Of a DNA stretch of 64,000 nt, positions 54,000 through 64,000 are shown piece by piece (the first letter of the stretch is position 1; each line of letters starts with the position of its first letter). A program made the translations under genes and the position numbers. Origin of the DNA: Megascapheus bottae. Its lineage: Eukaryota; Chordata; Mammalia; Rodentia; Geomyidae. The stretch lies in NCBI GenBank assembly GCA_024803745.1, contig JANJXV010000013.1, positions 13,381,001 through 13,445,000 on the forward strand, written 5' to 3'. The notes under the pieces are model-generated. The model ran no database searches and was not told the origin of the DNA. It worked only from the letters and a program-made list of their open reading frames with translations.

Positions 54000-54228
54000 A
54001 CTGGATCACTCTAGCTCATACCTGTAATCCTAGCTACTCAGGAGGTTGAGATCTACGGACTGGGGTTCAAAGTCAGCCTGGGCAGGGCAGCCCAATTAAC
54101 CATCATAAAGCTGGAAATGGAGCTGTGGCTCAAGTAGTAGAGCACCAGCCTTGAGTAAGAAAAAAGCTAAGAGATATTGCCAAAGCCCTACATTCAAGCC
54201 CCAGTACCAGCACAAACCAAAATCAAAA
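54000..54228 (+). mobile_element. B1 + right-module dimeric SINE
   Basis: CATACCTGTAATCCTAGCTAC, then GCTGTGGCTCAAGTAGTAGAG, then TACATTCAAGCCCCAGTACC. Confidence 0.85.
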
Positions 54229-54473
54229 CCAATCCCCTCCTCAAAAAAAAATAAAAATAAAAATAAAGAAGGTGAAGCAGCCCAGTTAAATAGGGGTCTT
54301 AGGGGTTTTAGGCAGTGTGGAATGAATCACTTCACTCACGCAGTCCTGGAATAAGCACAGACAGACACACATGTGCATTCTCTCACAAGCTGCGCGTTCT
54401 CACACATACATACTGAAGGCTTCCATGCACATGTAAATCCACAATGCTCCTTATAAAGAATCCTTATAAGCCC

Positions 54474-54681
54474 TACCCCTGGACCTTGGGCGTTGTCCCT
54501 AAGCTCTTCAGCAAGGCTACTGCCCTACCCCCTGAGCCAAGCCCTACTTCCAGTTTTCTAGTGGTTAATTGGAGATAAGAGTCTCACAGTTTTTAGTGCC
54601 TGGGCTGGCTTTGAACCACAACCTTCAGATCTCAGCCTCCTGAGTAGTTAGGATTATAGGCTTGAGCCACTGAGCCCAGCT
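54474..54681 (-). mobile_element. B1 + right-module dimeric SINE
   Basis: TAATTGGAGATAAGAGTCTCA and GTAGTTAGGATTATAGGCTTG are intact antisense landmarks. Confidence 0.85.
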
Positions 54682-56830
54682 GATCTTCTCTAGTTTTAAA
54701 TATCATTTGATACTGAGTGTATCAAATGGCCCCGAAGTCAGCAAACAGCCATTCTGGACAAGAGATGTGAATCCCACACACCTTCAGAGACCAGGGCTGA
54801 GTTCAGTGCCTATAGCCTGCATAGCAGGTCCATGCTCAATGGTCAACAGAGTCCAACAGCAACATTGCTTACCCATAACAGGTCCTACCTGGACTCAGAC
54901 TTGTTTTCCCCCCTATTCACATGGGGTCAGCTCCAGGCTGTATTGCATTACATTGCCTTTCTTGCCCATGTCTCCCAGAGCTCTCAGGGTCAGCCCAGCC
55001 TCCATCCAAGAGACCTACTTCTATCCTTTACTTGTAAGCTTTCAAATTCTCAGTAGAGATCATCACTACTCCCATTTTACAAAAGAAGAAACGCGGGCTC
55101 AGAGAGTCAACGTGCCTTGTGGTGCTCAAGAATCAAACTCACGCGCACAGGCCTTCAATCCCATCTCACCATTCCACTCATCCACTGAGGCATAGCCCAG
55201 TCTATCCTGTCCTCCTATCCTGCCCTGTGCTATGCAACCTGCAGGCTTCTAACCCAAGCCAGAAGGAAGGAAGAAGCCTCCCGATGAGTCCAGGCAGCCA
55301 GCTGGCAAACTCACCCCTGACTCCTCGCTCGCCGATTGCGACTCCTGGGTATATCTTGAGTTTTGCAACAGCCCCCCACAGCTGTGGATTCCTGTGCCAC
55401 AGATTGCTTTACCTAGAAGTCTGAGAGGCAGCAGATGAAGAAACTTCGCATAGGAGGGGAAGTGACTCCTTGCAGCTCTCAGCTCCCAAAGGCAAGGCCT
55501 GGGCTTGATTCCCAAGATCCCTTGCTGCTCAAGTGCCTAACACCAAGGCTGACTCAGACACTACCCAGCTGGGAACAAATTGCTGACCCTTGCAAGTGAG
55601 CACCCATGGGTTAGCCATGGAAGGATGCCTGGAAAATGAAAGGTCCAGGGCCTGGCAGAGGGATGGCATGTACCTGATGCCCATTACTCTTACCCAAGCC
55701 CTCTTCTGGCCTCTCTGAAATTGGAACAGATCCCTGATCATGCTCATCACTAACACAGTTGCCCTTTTTGCCCCTTATCCAGTTAGAAAGACTAAGATAT
55801 TGGTGCAAATGGCTCTGTTGCCAGTGGTTCCTACCCTGTGTGTCCAGATAGCGTGAAGGGCTGAGCCTTCTCCAGCCGGATCCTTTCCTGAACGTATTCT
55901 GGAAGAAGAGAAGGCAGCTATGGTGGCCCCGATGGGCCCAGATCTTTCAATCTCTTCCTTCCCCTCACTGAGCATCCACTGTCTCAAGGAGGTCAATGCT
56001 ACCCAAAGGCCCCAAAGTCCTTGGTCTAGAGGCGCCTGCGTTCTGGCAGAAGAGATGTATTTATTGTTAACCAGCAATGTGGGGTTGGAGACCTGGGTCA
56101 GGGGGTAGAGTAACAGCCAATGAGCTAAAGAAAGTGGCCGATACTTAGTTCCAGTCTCAGAAGAAAAAAAAATAAAGAAAAATGATAAATAGCAGAACAG
56201 AATAACTAAACCTCATATCAGTGAGACAGGCCCCATCTGAACTTGCTAGATCCCTCCCTCCTCCCACTAAGTCCTGTCTCTCTCTAGAGAAGCCCACCCA
56301 GCCTGGAGGAAACTGCCCTAACCTTGGAACCTCAGCTGTATCCTGGGCCAGCCTTGACAGAATCTCAGCAGCTGGGCAGGTACTGAGGCAGGGCTTGCCC
56401 AGTGCAGCCACAGCTCAGGATTGCCAGGGATCTGATTTGGAGTCTTGTGAGCCTGCCTTCTGTTCTGGGTCATGGGAACGTGGAGAAACCTTGGTACCCC
56501 ATTGTGGAGAGAAGAATGCTGAGCCTGGAGAGGGATAGGAGCTTGTTTTAATCATATACAGTTGCAGAGGCGTTCTTATGCTCCTTCTGCCCCTCTTCTG
56601 GCATGTGCACAAAATTGAGCCTCAAAGCTGGTACTAGTCTAGGATGGGCCCTCCTGACCTCAGGGAGTTCCAGGTAGAGTGGAGAACATTCCTATGTGGA
56701 GACAACTTGGTGGTCACAGATGCCCTATTTTCTGGAGTCTGAGCCACTCTGAATTCTCATCTTTTAAGCACTTTCCCCTCACCCAGGCTCAAGGTTTCGG
56801 TCAACTCTGTGTTTGTGTATGCACGTGCAT

Positions 56831-56831
<1 letters not shown>
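54682..56831. other. Non-coding, one MIR fragment
   Basis: The 162-codon open frame at 54707-55195 has no recognisable domain and overlaps the MIR fragment, so it is treated as chance. Confidence 0.5.
55045..55150 (-). mobile_element. MIR fragment
   Basis: TACTCCCATTTTACAAAAGA and the following CAGAGAGTCAACGTGCC fit the antisense MIR core. Confidence 0.5.

Positions 56832-56882
<51 letters not shown>
56832..56882. repeat. (CA)n microsatellite
   Basis: About 25 CA units abutting the antisense SINE at 56883. Confidence 0.95.
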
Positions 56883-56883
<1 letters not shown>

Positions 56884-57043
56884 AATTTACTAGGTCTTGA
56901 ACTCAGGGCCCCATGCTCTTCCTTGGCTCGTTTTCTCAAGTCTGATGCCTTCATTTCTAGCTTCTTGGTTAATTGGAGATAAGTGTCTCATAGATTTTTC
57001 TGCTCAGATCTTAGCCTCTGAGTCGCTAGGATTACAGCCATTG
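56883..57043 (-). mobile_element. B1 + right-module SINE, partial, behind a (CA)n tract
   Basis: GGTCTTGAACTCAGGGCCC, GGTTAATTGGAGATAAGTGTC and GTCGCTAGGATTACAGCC in antisense. Confidence 0.78.
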
Positions 57044-57057
57044 TAAGACATTGACCA

Positions 57058-57160
57058 GCTTAATTCTTAATTTTCTGTGACCTCAGGCAGTTGTCATCCT
57101 TCTACGAGCCTCAGTTTCTTTATCTGTCATATGGAAGAAGCAAAGGCAGCGTTATGTTGA
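57058..57160 (+). mobile_element. MIR fragment
   Basis: TCTGTGACCTCAGGCAGTTG and CCTCAGTTTCTTTATCTGTC are the sense MIR core. Confidence 0.6.
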
Positions 57161-57207
57161 GGGAGTCTTGAAGAATGTACAGGATACTGGTAAGAAGGCA
57201 GTTTGCC

Positions 57208-57408
57208 TTTTTTTTTTTTTTTTTGCCAGTCCTGGGCTTCAGCTCAGGGCCTGAGCACTGTACTTGGATTTTCTCAAGGCTAGAGCTCTATCACTTGAAC
57301 CTCAGCACCATTTCTGGCTTTTTTCTATGTTTGTGGTACCGAGGAATCGAACCCCGGTCTTGGTGCATGCTAGGCAAGCACTCTACCACTAGGCCAACTC
57401 CCCGCCCC
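57208..57408 (-). mobile_element. ID-like + right-module SINE, well preserved
   Basis: A poly-T head, TTGCCAGTCCTGGGC, and CAAGCACTCTACCACTAGGCC. GTTTGCC occurs on both sides as a short target duplication. Confidence 0.92.
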
Positions 57409-58526
57409 TGTTTGCCACTTTTAAGTGCCATCAGATGTTGTTATATATGAGGCTGAAAATAGCCTTCTCTCTATATTTTGGAGCCCCCCAGTAGCTAAGA
57501 GTCAGGTCCTCAGATGGTCCCTGCACATGAAGGCGACTGGAGGCTTGGCAGCCATGGGTATTCATGGAGTGAACTGTTGGGGTGGCTGTGAAGCGTGCTG
57601 TGCACGGCGTGCACAGTGTGCTCTGGGACATATGCTTTTGCTCATGCACATTTGCCTGTGGCTGCTTCTCTGCCCGTGTCATGCATACCAATCACTCCAG
57701 TGCATAGGCTGTGTTTTCCCAGCCCACAATCCTTGCCACAACCCCACGTCAGCCTGGATACCATGGGAGATTTGTGTTGTTCTTGGGCATCGCAGGCTCC
57801 TGATTTTTCCCACAACAAAAGTGGTTATATAAGAGGAGGAGGAAGGCTTATCGGATTAACTGGGTCCTCCCAGCTCAGCACTGGGTGTGGGCTCTAGTGA
57901 AGGGGGGAAGGGTGCTCAAGGTCAAAGCCCTCAAATCCTGTAGACACAGCCCCCTCTTCAGCCACTCCCCTTCCTGCAGTCTCTAGCAGAACCCCCATGG
58001 CCTCTGTAGCAGTAAGTCAAGTGCCATGGAGATGACACCTCACACCAGGCAGGCCGCCCTCATGACCCAGCCTCCCAAGACCCTGTTCCTGGCAGCCACT
58101 GCTAGCTGTCTCAGGGTCCCCTCCATGTGGAGCTGGGCTCCTGTTCAGTACTAGCACCTCATTGGTGGAGTTCTCACTTCCTGAGCCCCACCCATCCACT
58201 GTAGACTGGAGCTCTTTCCATCAGAGGACAAGGGCGGAGACCAACCTATGACCTGTGACCAGCCACTGACAAAAATGGTCTTGTGTGCATCCACTGGCCC
58301 CTTGCTGCTTCCCAGAGTGGAGAATGGCCACACTACCTTCTGCTCCCCATCTGAAACAGGTGACTCCTGGACATCAGGAGGAGACATATTCCCTCGAGAC
58401 CAGAGCCCAACAGGCAGCAATCTGAGTGATGTTCTCAGAGAGGGGAGGTTGAGCTTCTTTCTGAGCCTCAGACCCTGGAAAGGTCTAAGGTCAGCTGCTG
58501 ACCATCACAAAAAAGCACAGAGGGAG
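57409..58526. other. Non-coding, nothing recognised
   Basis: A 135-codon open frame (57425-57832) begins just after the SINE and has no recognisable features. Confidence 0.5.
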
Positions 58527-58690
58527 CCAAACTCGTGTGGCTCATGCCTGCAATCCTAGCTACTCAGGAGGCTGAGGTCTAGATCAAGGTTCAAAGCAGA
58601 TACATTGGAGAGACTCTAATTTCCAATTAACCACTAAAAATCTGAAAGGGAAGATGTGGTCCAAATAGTAGAACATCAGCACTTGCAATC
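58527..58690 (+). mobile_element. B1-type dimeric SINE, tail lost into CT repeat
   Basis: GGCTCATGCCTGCAATCCTAG and TTTCCAATTAACCACTAAAA are present; the right module is cut off at the pyrimidine repeat. Confidence 0.75.
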
Positions 58691-58745
58691 TCTCTGTCTC
58701 CCTCCCTCCCTCCCTCCCTTCCTCCCTCCCTCCCCCCCCTCTCTT
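58691..58745. repeat. (CTCC)n pyrimidine tract
   Basis: CTCC/CCTC units with a C-run, continuous with the tail of the SINE at 58527. Confidence 0.93.
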
Positions 58746-59689
58746 TACCACAGGGGGACCATAGACATCTGACAGAGTGGCAAAGAGTGTGTGCCCCAAT
58801 GTCACCACACAGGGGTGGCACAGCACACTCAGACCTCCATACACTGATCCACCCCACACCGTCTGCACGCATCTCCCCAACACTGGAGCATTGCTCAGCC
58901 ACAAGGTCCATGGAAGAAACTTCCAGAATCACTAAAGAGATGGAAAGAGACTAGCGGAATCCTTAGACAAATGCCAGGCCTCCTGCATCCCCTCAGAGAT
59001 TTTTCCTTAAGGATATAGGCTATCCACCAGTTTGGTGCTGCCCCCCCATCATCTTACACAGCCCAGGACACTCAAAGAAAGCAGGTAGAAGTCCCTTAGG
59101 GAGTTACTACCCCATCTACACAGTCAGCCACCAGGCCCATCTGCCACCAGCTCAAAATGAGGCTTCAGGCTAGTTGTTTGGGCTAGTAGGAGTCATAGCG
59201 GTATCAGTGCCATTTCCAGGCAAAGGGCCCTGTCCACATCCTCAAGCATCAGCCCTCCATTCCTTTACCCTGACCGGGGGGTCTTCTGGTGCTGGGGATA
59301 AGAGAACCAAGGCTTCTATTTTCAGCTCCACTCATGGCATGGACATGGGAGCAAGGAGACCCGGCTGGCTCCTCCACTCCTAGCCCAGCTCCACCTGACC
59401 TTTCAGGGTGTGGACTGAGGTGTGAACTCTGCACCTGGAGTGGTGACATCACGTGGAAGTGGACGTGTTTGAGCACCCCAAGTCCCACCCCACTCTGACC
59501 TTCTAATCAGATCTCCAACAATCTCTGCACTTACCCACATTTTAGGAGCTCAGATACAAAACCCTCCCGGGGACTGGCCCAGGAGGGCCCCCATCTATTA
59601 AGACTGGTTCTACATATAGCAAGCGTTTGCACAGTTCTCAGTGTGAACGTGGAGCTATTTGTTATGAACACTATTAGCTCAACTAATCA

Positions 59690-59850
59690 TCCACAGCATC
59701 TAAAATAGGTACATCTATTATCCCATATTACAGATGAGAAACGAGGCTGCTACTGATTAAGAAACTTACTGGGTAGTCCCACAACCAGCAGTACCAAAAT
59801 TAGGATTTGAACTCGGTGCTTTAAATCAGTACATTGCCTGGTATAGCAGC
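59690..59850 (-). mobile_element. MIR fragment
   Basis: TTATCCCATATTACAGATGAG, AGAAACTTACTGGGTAGTCC and GGATTTGAACTCGGTGC match the antisense MIR order. Confidence 0.65.
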
Positions 59851-60137
59851 AGCATTTCCATGTCTACATGGAATGTTGCCAAAGAGATAGAGAAAAATCC
59901 AAGAAGTACGTGGAACCCCTGGAATTTAGGAAATATTGGGCTTTACTTATTGATTGCTTGGGAATTTACACTTCAGTGCACAAGGGACCAGAGAGCTTAG
60001 ATAATAGCAGTATATGTCACATGATCCTGTTAGAGAAAGGTCAGGAAATAAACAAATATACAAACAGGGGCAGAAATCAAGGTTAAGATGACAAACTTCT
60101 TAGATGCCAACTAAAAAAGAGTAGATGAAGGATTTAT

Positions 60138-60139
<2 letters not shown>

Positions 60140-60184
<45 letters not shown>
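60140..60184. repeat. (TC)n microsatellite
   Basis: About 22 TC units, not associated with a recognised SINE. Confidence 0.95.
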
Positions 60185-60188
<4 letters not shown>

Positions 60189-61591
60189 GAAAGTGGCAAA
60201 TATTTGCCTGGGGAATGGATTCAATCATAGGAATAATCCTGATTGATCGTCCCAGTGTGGTAAGAAGGGGGATGGGGCCATCCAGTTCAGTAAGCATTAA
60301 TGAACACCAACTGTGTTCATACTGCATTGGGGACATGGAAACCATATAAAATAGGTCTTAAAAAATATCATGATTCAGGCATTCCAGGGATTCCCACTCA
60401 AGATGAGAAGAGAGACATAAGCAATGAGACCACCAAAGGGCACCAGAAAAGGACACAAAGCTATGACCTTTCAGAGCCTCCTGTACAGACCACACCCTCC
60501 CCCCCCAGAAGTGATATATCATTAGGGCCATGTGTGTGACAGTTGGGATGGAAGTTGTGACAGAGCCTAAGAACACTCTCAAAAACATGCTAAAAAAGTT
60601 GTCTTCACCAAGCTCTGATAGGCCTTTGTGTTTCACACCCTTGTGGGGGGCAGAACACTGTGGAGACATCCTTTCCGCCTTGCCTCCATGAAATGAGGAG
60701 AGCAGAGTCAGGTGTTTCGCAGAGGTACAAGGCTGTCTTCTTTGGAACTGGCTGTCTTGAACCCTATGTGGGCATTGTGCTCTCCTCCTTCTGGCTAAAG
60801 TGTTGGGACATGTATGATGGGGTGATGAGGCTCCTTTGGGGAACCTTCAGCCAAGCAGTTAGTAGGAGTTAAGGGAAGAACTAGAGAATGGGCAGAATAG
60901 GGTCCCTGGAAGTGGGGGTGGGGGTGATGCCCCTCATAAAACTGATTTTGCCCCCCATGAACTTTGTATGTCGTCCTTGTTTTCCAGCCCTCTAGTAAGG
61001 CCAAGGTCAACCACGTTCAGGGAAATGGAGGCCGAGCCACAGTGAAAGGAGATGGTGGGGAGACAGCTGTGACTCTCTCACACACGGCTGAGGCAGGACA
61101 CGTGTGATACACAGGAGGAGCCCCAGAGATCCCTGACTGTCTGGGAGGGACTCGATCCGGGCCTACAGCGTGAAGAAAGCTCACAAACGCAGAGCAGAAG
61201 GAAGGAAAGAGCAGGAGTTAGGTATTGCTGTGAGGGACCCACAGTCACAAGTGGCTGGAGAGGCTGACAAGGGTCACCTAGGGGTGCCCTGGACCCTTGG
61301 TAATTGGAGAGTGGTGGGGAGCCATGGAATGCTGTGAGGAAGGGAGAGAGAAGGCAGGTCTGTACTGGGGAAGCCACTCCGTGGAGGAGAGGAGGCTGAG
61401 GAGGATTCCAGAGCTGGGCGGAGGGTCCAGGAGTCTAGATCAAGGAAACATTGGAGAGATATTAGGGAAAGAGCAGGAACAGTGGGGTTTGGCGACTAAA
61501 AAGAGGAAATGAAGGAAGAAATCCATTCATTCACTGCAGAATGCAGTGCAGTGATTGTCTAGTCCATAGACAACAGCAGAATGCGTGACTA

Positions 61592-61619
61592 GTGAATGAA
61601 TGAATGAATGAATGAATGA
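61592..61619. repeat. (GAAT)n microsatellite
   Basis: Seven GAAT units; ATTC/GAAT words also occur nearby. Confidence 0.9.
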
Positions 61620-61869
61620 TCTGATGAGTAGAGGTGAAGATACTGCAAGCTGAGTAATGATTGGTCTTCTCCAGGTGAGGAAGGTGGGATCTGAAGGAAG
61701 GAAGGAAGGGATGTATTCAAAGTCATGGACTGGAAGCCGGCTCTAGATAGCCCTGGTTAAATTCAAGTCTGCCTGCACTTCCTGCTGCATGTCTGAGGAG
61801 GGTGTCTTGGAATGAGGCTTTGCCTTTCAAAGTCTTTTCAGTCCTATTTCCTGTTCTCTCTCTTTTTCC

Positions 61870-61972
61870 TCTTGATGCATGGCTCCTCTTGATGAAAGAG
61901 CACTTGTCTAGCAAGCACAAGTTCCTGAGTTCAAACTCCAGTATCATCATCATCAACAATAACAACAAAAAG
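61870..61972 (+). mobile_element. Diverged ID-like SINE
   Basis: GAGCACTTGTCTAGCAAGCAC and TCCTGAGTTCAAACTCCAG resemble the ID inter-box segment and B box; an ATC/AAC-rich tail follows. Confidence 0.5.
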
Positions 61973-63216
61973 ATTCAAATGTCCTCTTAATATTGTGAGA
62001 GATGGTGCAGAACAATGGAGGGGGTGGTGACATTGATGAAGATGCATTGTACTCATAACTGACGTGTGGGATTGAAACTCCTTTGTGTAACTACTTAAAG
62101 ATAATTTTAAAAATTGGAAATAAAACTTCCTCTCAATAATATTTGCAGGTACTCAGTGGCCCTCACAAGTCCCTCATCTGGAGAGGTGCCTATATTCTAG
62201 GATAGGAACCTTTTCCTTTCTGCGGCCAACCTTTCCTGGAGACCCACCAGCTACTGTGACCATCTCCACTTCCTTGTAAGACAGATCTCTGAGCTCAGTG
62301 TCTCTACCCTTGGAGACATTTTTCCAAGGACTTTTCCTTTATCCAAGTCTGGCTGAAGCCAAAGGACTTTTCCCGAGGCTCCTCAAATAATTCTGCCAAT
62401 GTTACCTCCAATAAATCTTCCTTAGTAGTTTATAAACTTGAAAGGATCGGGTTGCCAAAGTCAGGGTCCAAAGCCTTGAGTATTTGGGCAGAAATCAGGG
62501 AATGTTACAGTTGGACTGTAGAAAAGTGGACTTTGGATTATAGACTTTTAGAATGTTTGACTTACTGTAGAGTGTTAGGGCTAGTAATAGGGTCATAAAC
62601 AATGATTACCAGAATTGTAGATCAAAAAAAATTCAGGGCTGGCAATAGCGCCATTACTTAATTCTCACTTCTTAATAGCCAACACAAAAGAATTGAGTGT
62701 GTCAGGCCTGGGCCAGACCCCTTCTGTCCTGCAGGAATCCATCCTCCATCCCTCAGTCTTCTAGAGCAGCCTTCAGGACCTCAGGAAGCAGAAGCACTTT
62801 TGCCAAATGATAGTGGATAGCAAGGACAATGGTAGACCCTGCTCTCACTCTGCCCATCACAGCATGCTACCATAGGAGATATATTTAGGTGCCCTCCCCT
62901 TCAATGTTTCCACGGTTCCAACACTGCCTTTTATGTCCCCTTGTTCTCAGAGGCACCTTCTCTAAGCTGATCCAATGAAGTCATCAGGAATAGGGGTTCT
63001 GCCAACACAAATATTGAAGCTTCAGAAACAAAGCTTAGCCTGAGGGGTCTCCTGCCCCATTGGGCCAGAAGCTCAATTCCAAACTCTCACTTGCCCTCCT
63101 GGGACTCCCCTTGGTCCAGAAACCAAACATCTCACATCTTTCTCATCTTGACTTTCTTCATTCAAGCAGAGAGATCCCAGGCCTAGCCTCTGACAGTTCA
63201 TAAGTTCAAGTATGGC

Positions 63217-63217
<1 letters not shown>
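61973..63217. other. Non-coding; possible LINE 3' tail at its start
   Basis: Sequence at about 62040-62125 (GAAACTCCTTTGTGTAACTAC, then GGAAATAAAAC) has the feel of a rodent L1 3' end, but I cannot confirm it. The rest is unrecognised. Confidence 0.35.

Positions 63218-63263
<46 letters not shown>
63218..63263. repeat. (TG)n microsatellite
   Basis: About 23 TG units in single-copy flanks. Confidence 0.95.
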
Positions 63264-63264
<1 letters not shown>

Positions 63265-63559
63265 CCTTGATGGTTATCATGACAAAGAGCCACCCCCCTC
63301 CAACTCCAAGGCCCAGGCTGCCCTGCTCTCCCACACTCCACCGTGGCTTTGCTAGAGACTTAAATTTCCCCTGTCCAACTTCATCCTACCAGCTGTCACA
63401 GAGCCACTGAGAATGCAGTAGTGACACATTTCAAGGGACAGGAAGCCCAGTGGGAGGCTCTCAGACTTCTGTGAGAAATGAGTTCCTAGGGTGTACAGGA
63501 CCCATGACCAGCTCTCCTTCACTCTCCCCACAGTTAAAGAATTTTTACATGCCAGAGGC

Positions 63560-63715
63560 TGCCACGCCCAGGAAGTCATCATAACCCTCTAAGGCAAATC
63601 CTCTGACATCCCCATTCTACAAAGGAAGGAACTGAGATGCAGAGGGGCTTCTTTACTCCCAGCCCTGTAGCGAAAGGACCAGAGCTGGGGTCTGAACCGC
63701 ACTGGGATGCCAAGG
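63560..63715 (-). mobile_element. MIR fragment
   Basis: CATCCCCATTCTACAAAGGA, GGAACTGAGATGCAGAG and GAGCTGGGGTCTGAACCGC fit the antisense MIR order. Confidence 0.6.
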
Positions 63716-64000
63716 TGACATCCCACCTTGACAATCCTCGGTGGCAGTCTGTGATGGGAGCCCCCCTTCCCCAGGTCCCCTGGGATACTTGAAGTATAGT
63801 AGAGATGAGAACCTCATTGACAGTCAGGGGTTCTCTTTAGAAGCTCAGCTCTCTTGTCTCTTCCCTGAATGTCACTGAGACACCAGCTACACAGTGTCTA
63901 TCTACCCACGCATCCATGTGTTAGGAAATTCTCAGTTTGAGGGATTGGCAGGGGTTCCCTATACCTTAAGATAGACCTAATGTGCCAACAGGTCTTGAAT

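Larger units (their letters stand above)
58746..61591. other. Non-coding with MIR fragment and (TC)n
   Basis: No gene or recent SINE recognised. Confidence 0.5.
28448..64000. other. Upstream of the P2RY6 coding exon: leader introns and/or P2RY2-P2RY6 intergenic DNA, no coding gene seen
   Basis: No open frame here resembles a known protein except a LINE-1 ORF2 remnant. P2RY2, the expected next gene upstream, is a single-exon receptor that would be obvious and is not present. Non-coding leader exons of P2RY6 probably lie somewhere in this stretch but cannot be picked out by eye. Confidence 0.7.

Noticed and set aside
54707..55195. 162-codon plus-strand open frame
   Set aside because: It overlaps a MIR fragment and has no protein-like features.
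1..64000. CRISPR arrays, bacterial operons, prophage or plasmid features
   Set aside because: The sequence is clearly vertebrate nuclear DNA; repeat spacing and composition fit SINEs and microsatellites only.

Overview
This is a mammalian nuclear window, almost certainly from a rodent. Three things support this: a vertebrate-type CpG-island promoter with introns and a GTAAGT splice donor, dense SINE/LINE/MaLR-LTR interspersed repeats, and two proteins I recognise as vertebrate orthologues. The commonest repeats are short dimeric SINEs. Their left half is either tRNA-Ala/ID-like or 7SL/B1-like, and their right half is a shared tRNA-like module. From memory, the ID-like + right-module dimer matches the IDL-Geo SINE of Geomyoidea (kangaroo rats, pocket mice, pocket gophers), so I infer a heteromyid or geomyid rodent. 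That assignment rests on recollection, not on a search.

Only two protein-coding loci are supported, both on the minus strand. P2RY6 (27424-28413) is a complete single-exon coding sequence for the UDP-sensing P2Y6 receptor, preceded by a plausible splice acceptor at 28448. ARHGEF17 (TEM4/p164-RhoGEF) follows downstream. Only its very large first coding exon (18283-21471, 1063 codons) is present, ending in a perfect GTAAGT donor at a phase-0 boundary. The catalytic DH-PH part and C-terminal region are beyond the left edge. The P2RY6-ARHGEF17 order and shared orientation match the arrangement I know from human 11q13.

Layout: 1-18282 is ARHGEF17 intron 1, with SINEs, an MLT1 LTR, an L2-like fragment and simple repeats. 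18283-21471 is exon 1, inside a CpG island spanning about 20380-22640. 22640-27423 lies between the ARHGEF17 promoter and P2RY6 and probably includes the P2RY6 3' UTR, plus a 92-bp tandem duplication. 28448-64000 is upstream of the P2RY6 coding exon (5' leader introns and/or P2RY2-P2RY6 intergenic DNA) and shows no further coding sequence. It is rich in nested retrotransposons, the clearest stack being 48524-50930.

The two genes act in related biology: P2Y6 is a Gq-coupled UDP receptor and ARHGEF17 activates Rho GTPases at the actin cytoskeleton. Nothing here shows direct co-regulation. I found no novel protein system. The observations most worth a second look are the modular SINE architecture, candidate CTCF sites around the two genes, a tandem palindromic SMAD element, a nearly tail-only retroinsertion, a cluster of miR-144/101-type seed matches downstream of P2RY6, and repeated 14-3-3-like motifs in ARHGEF17 exon 1.
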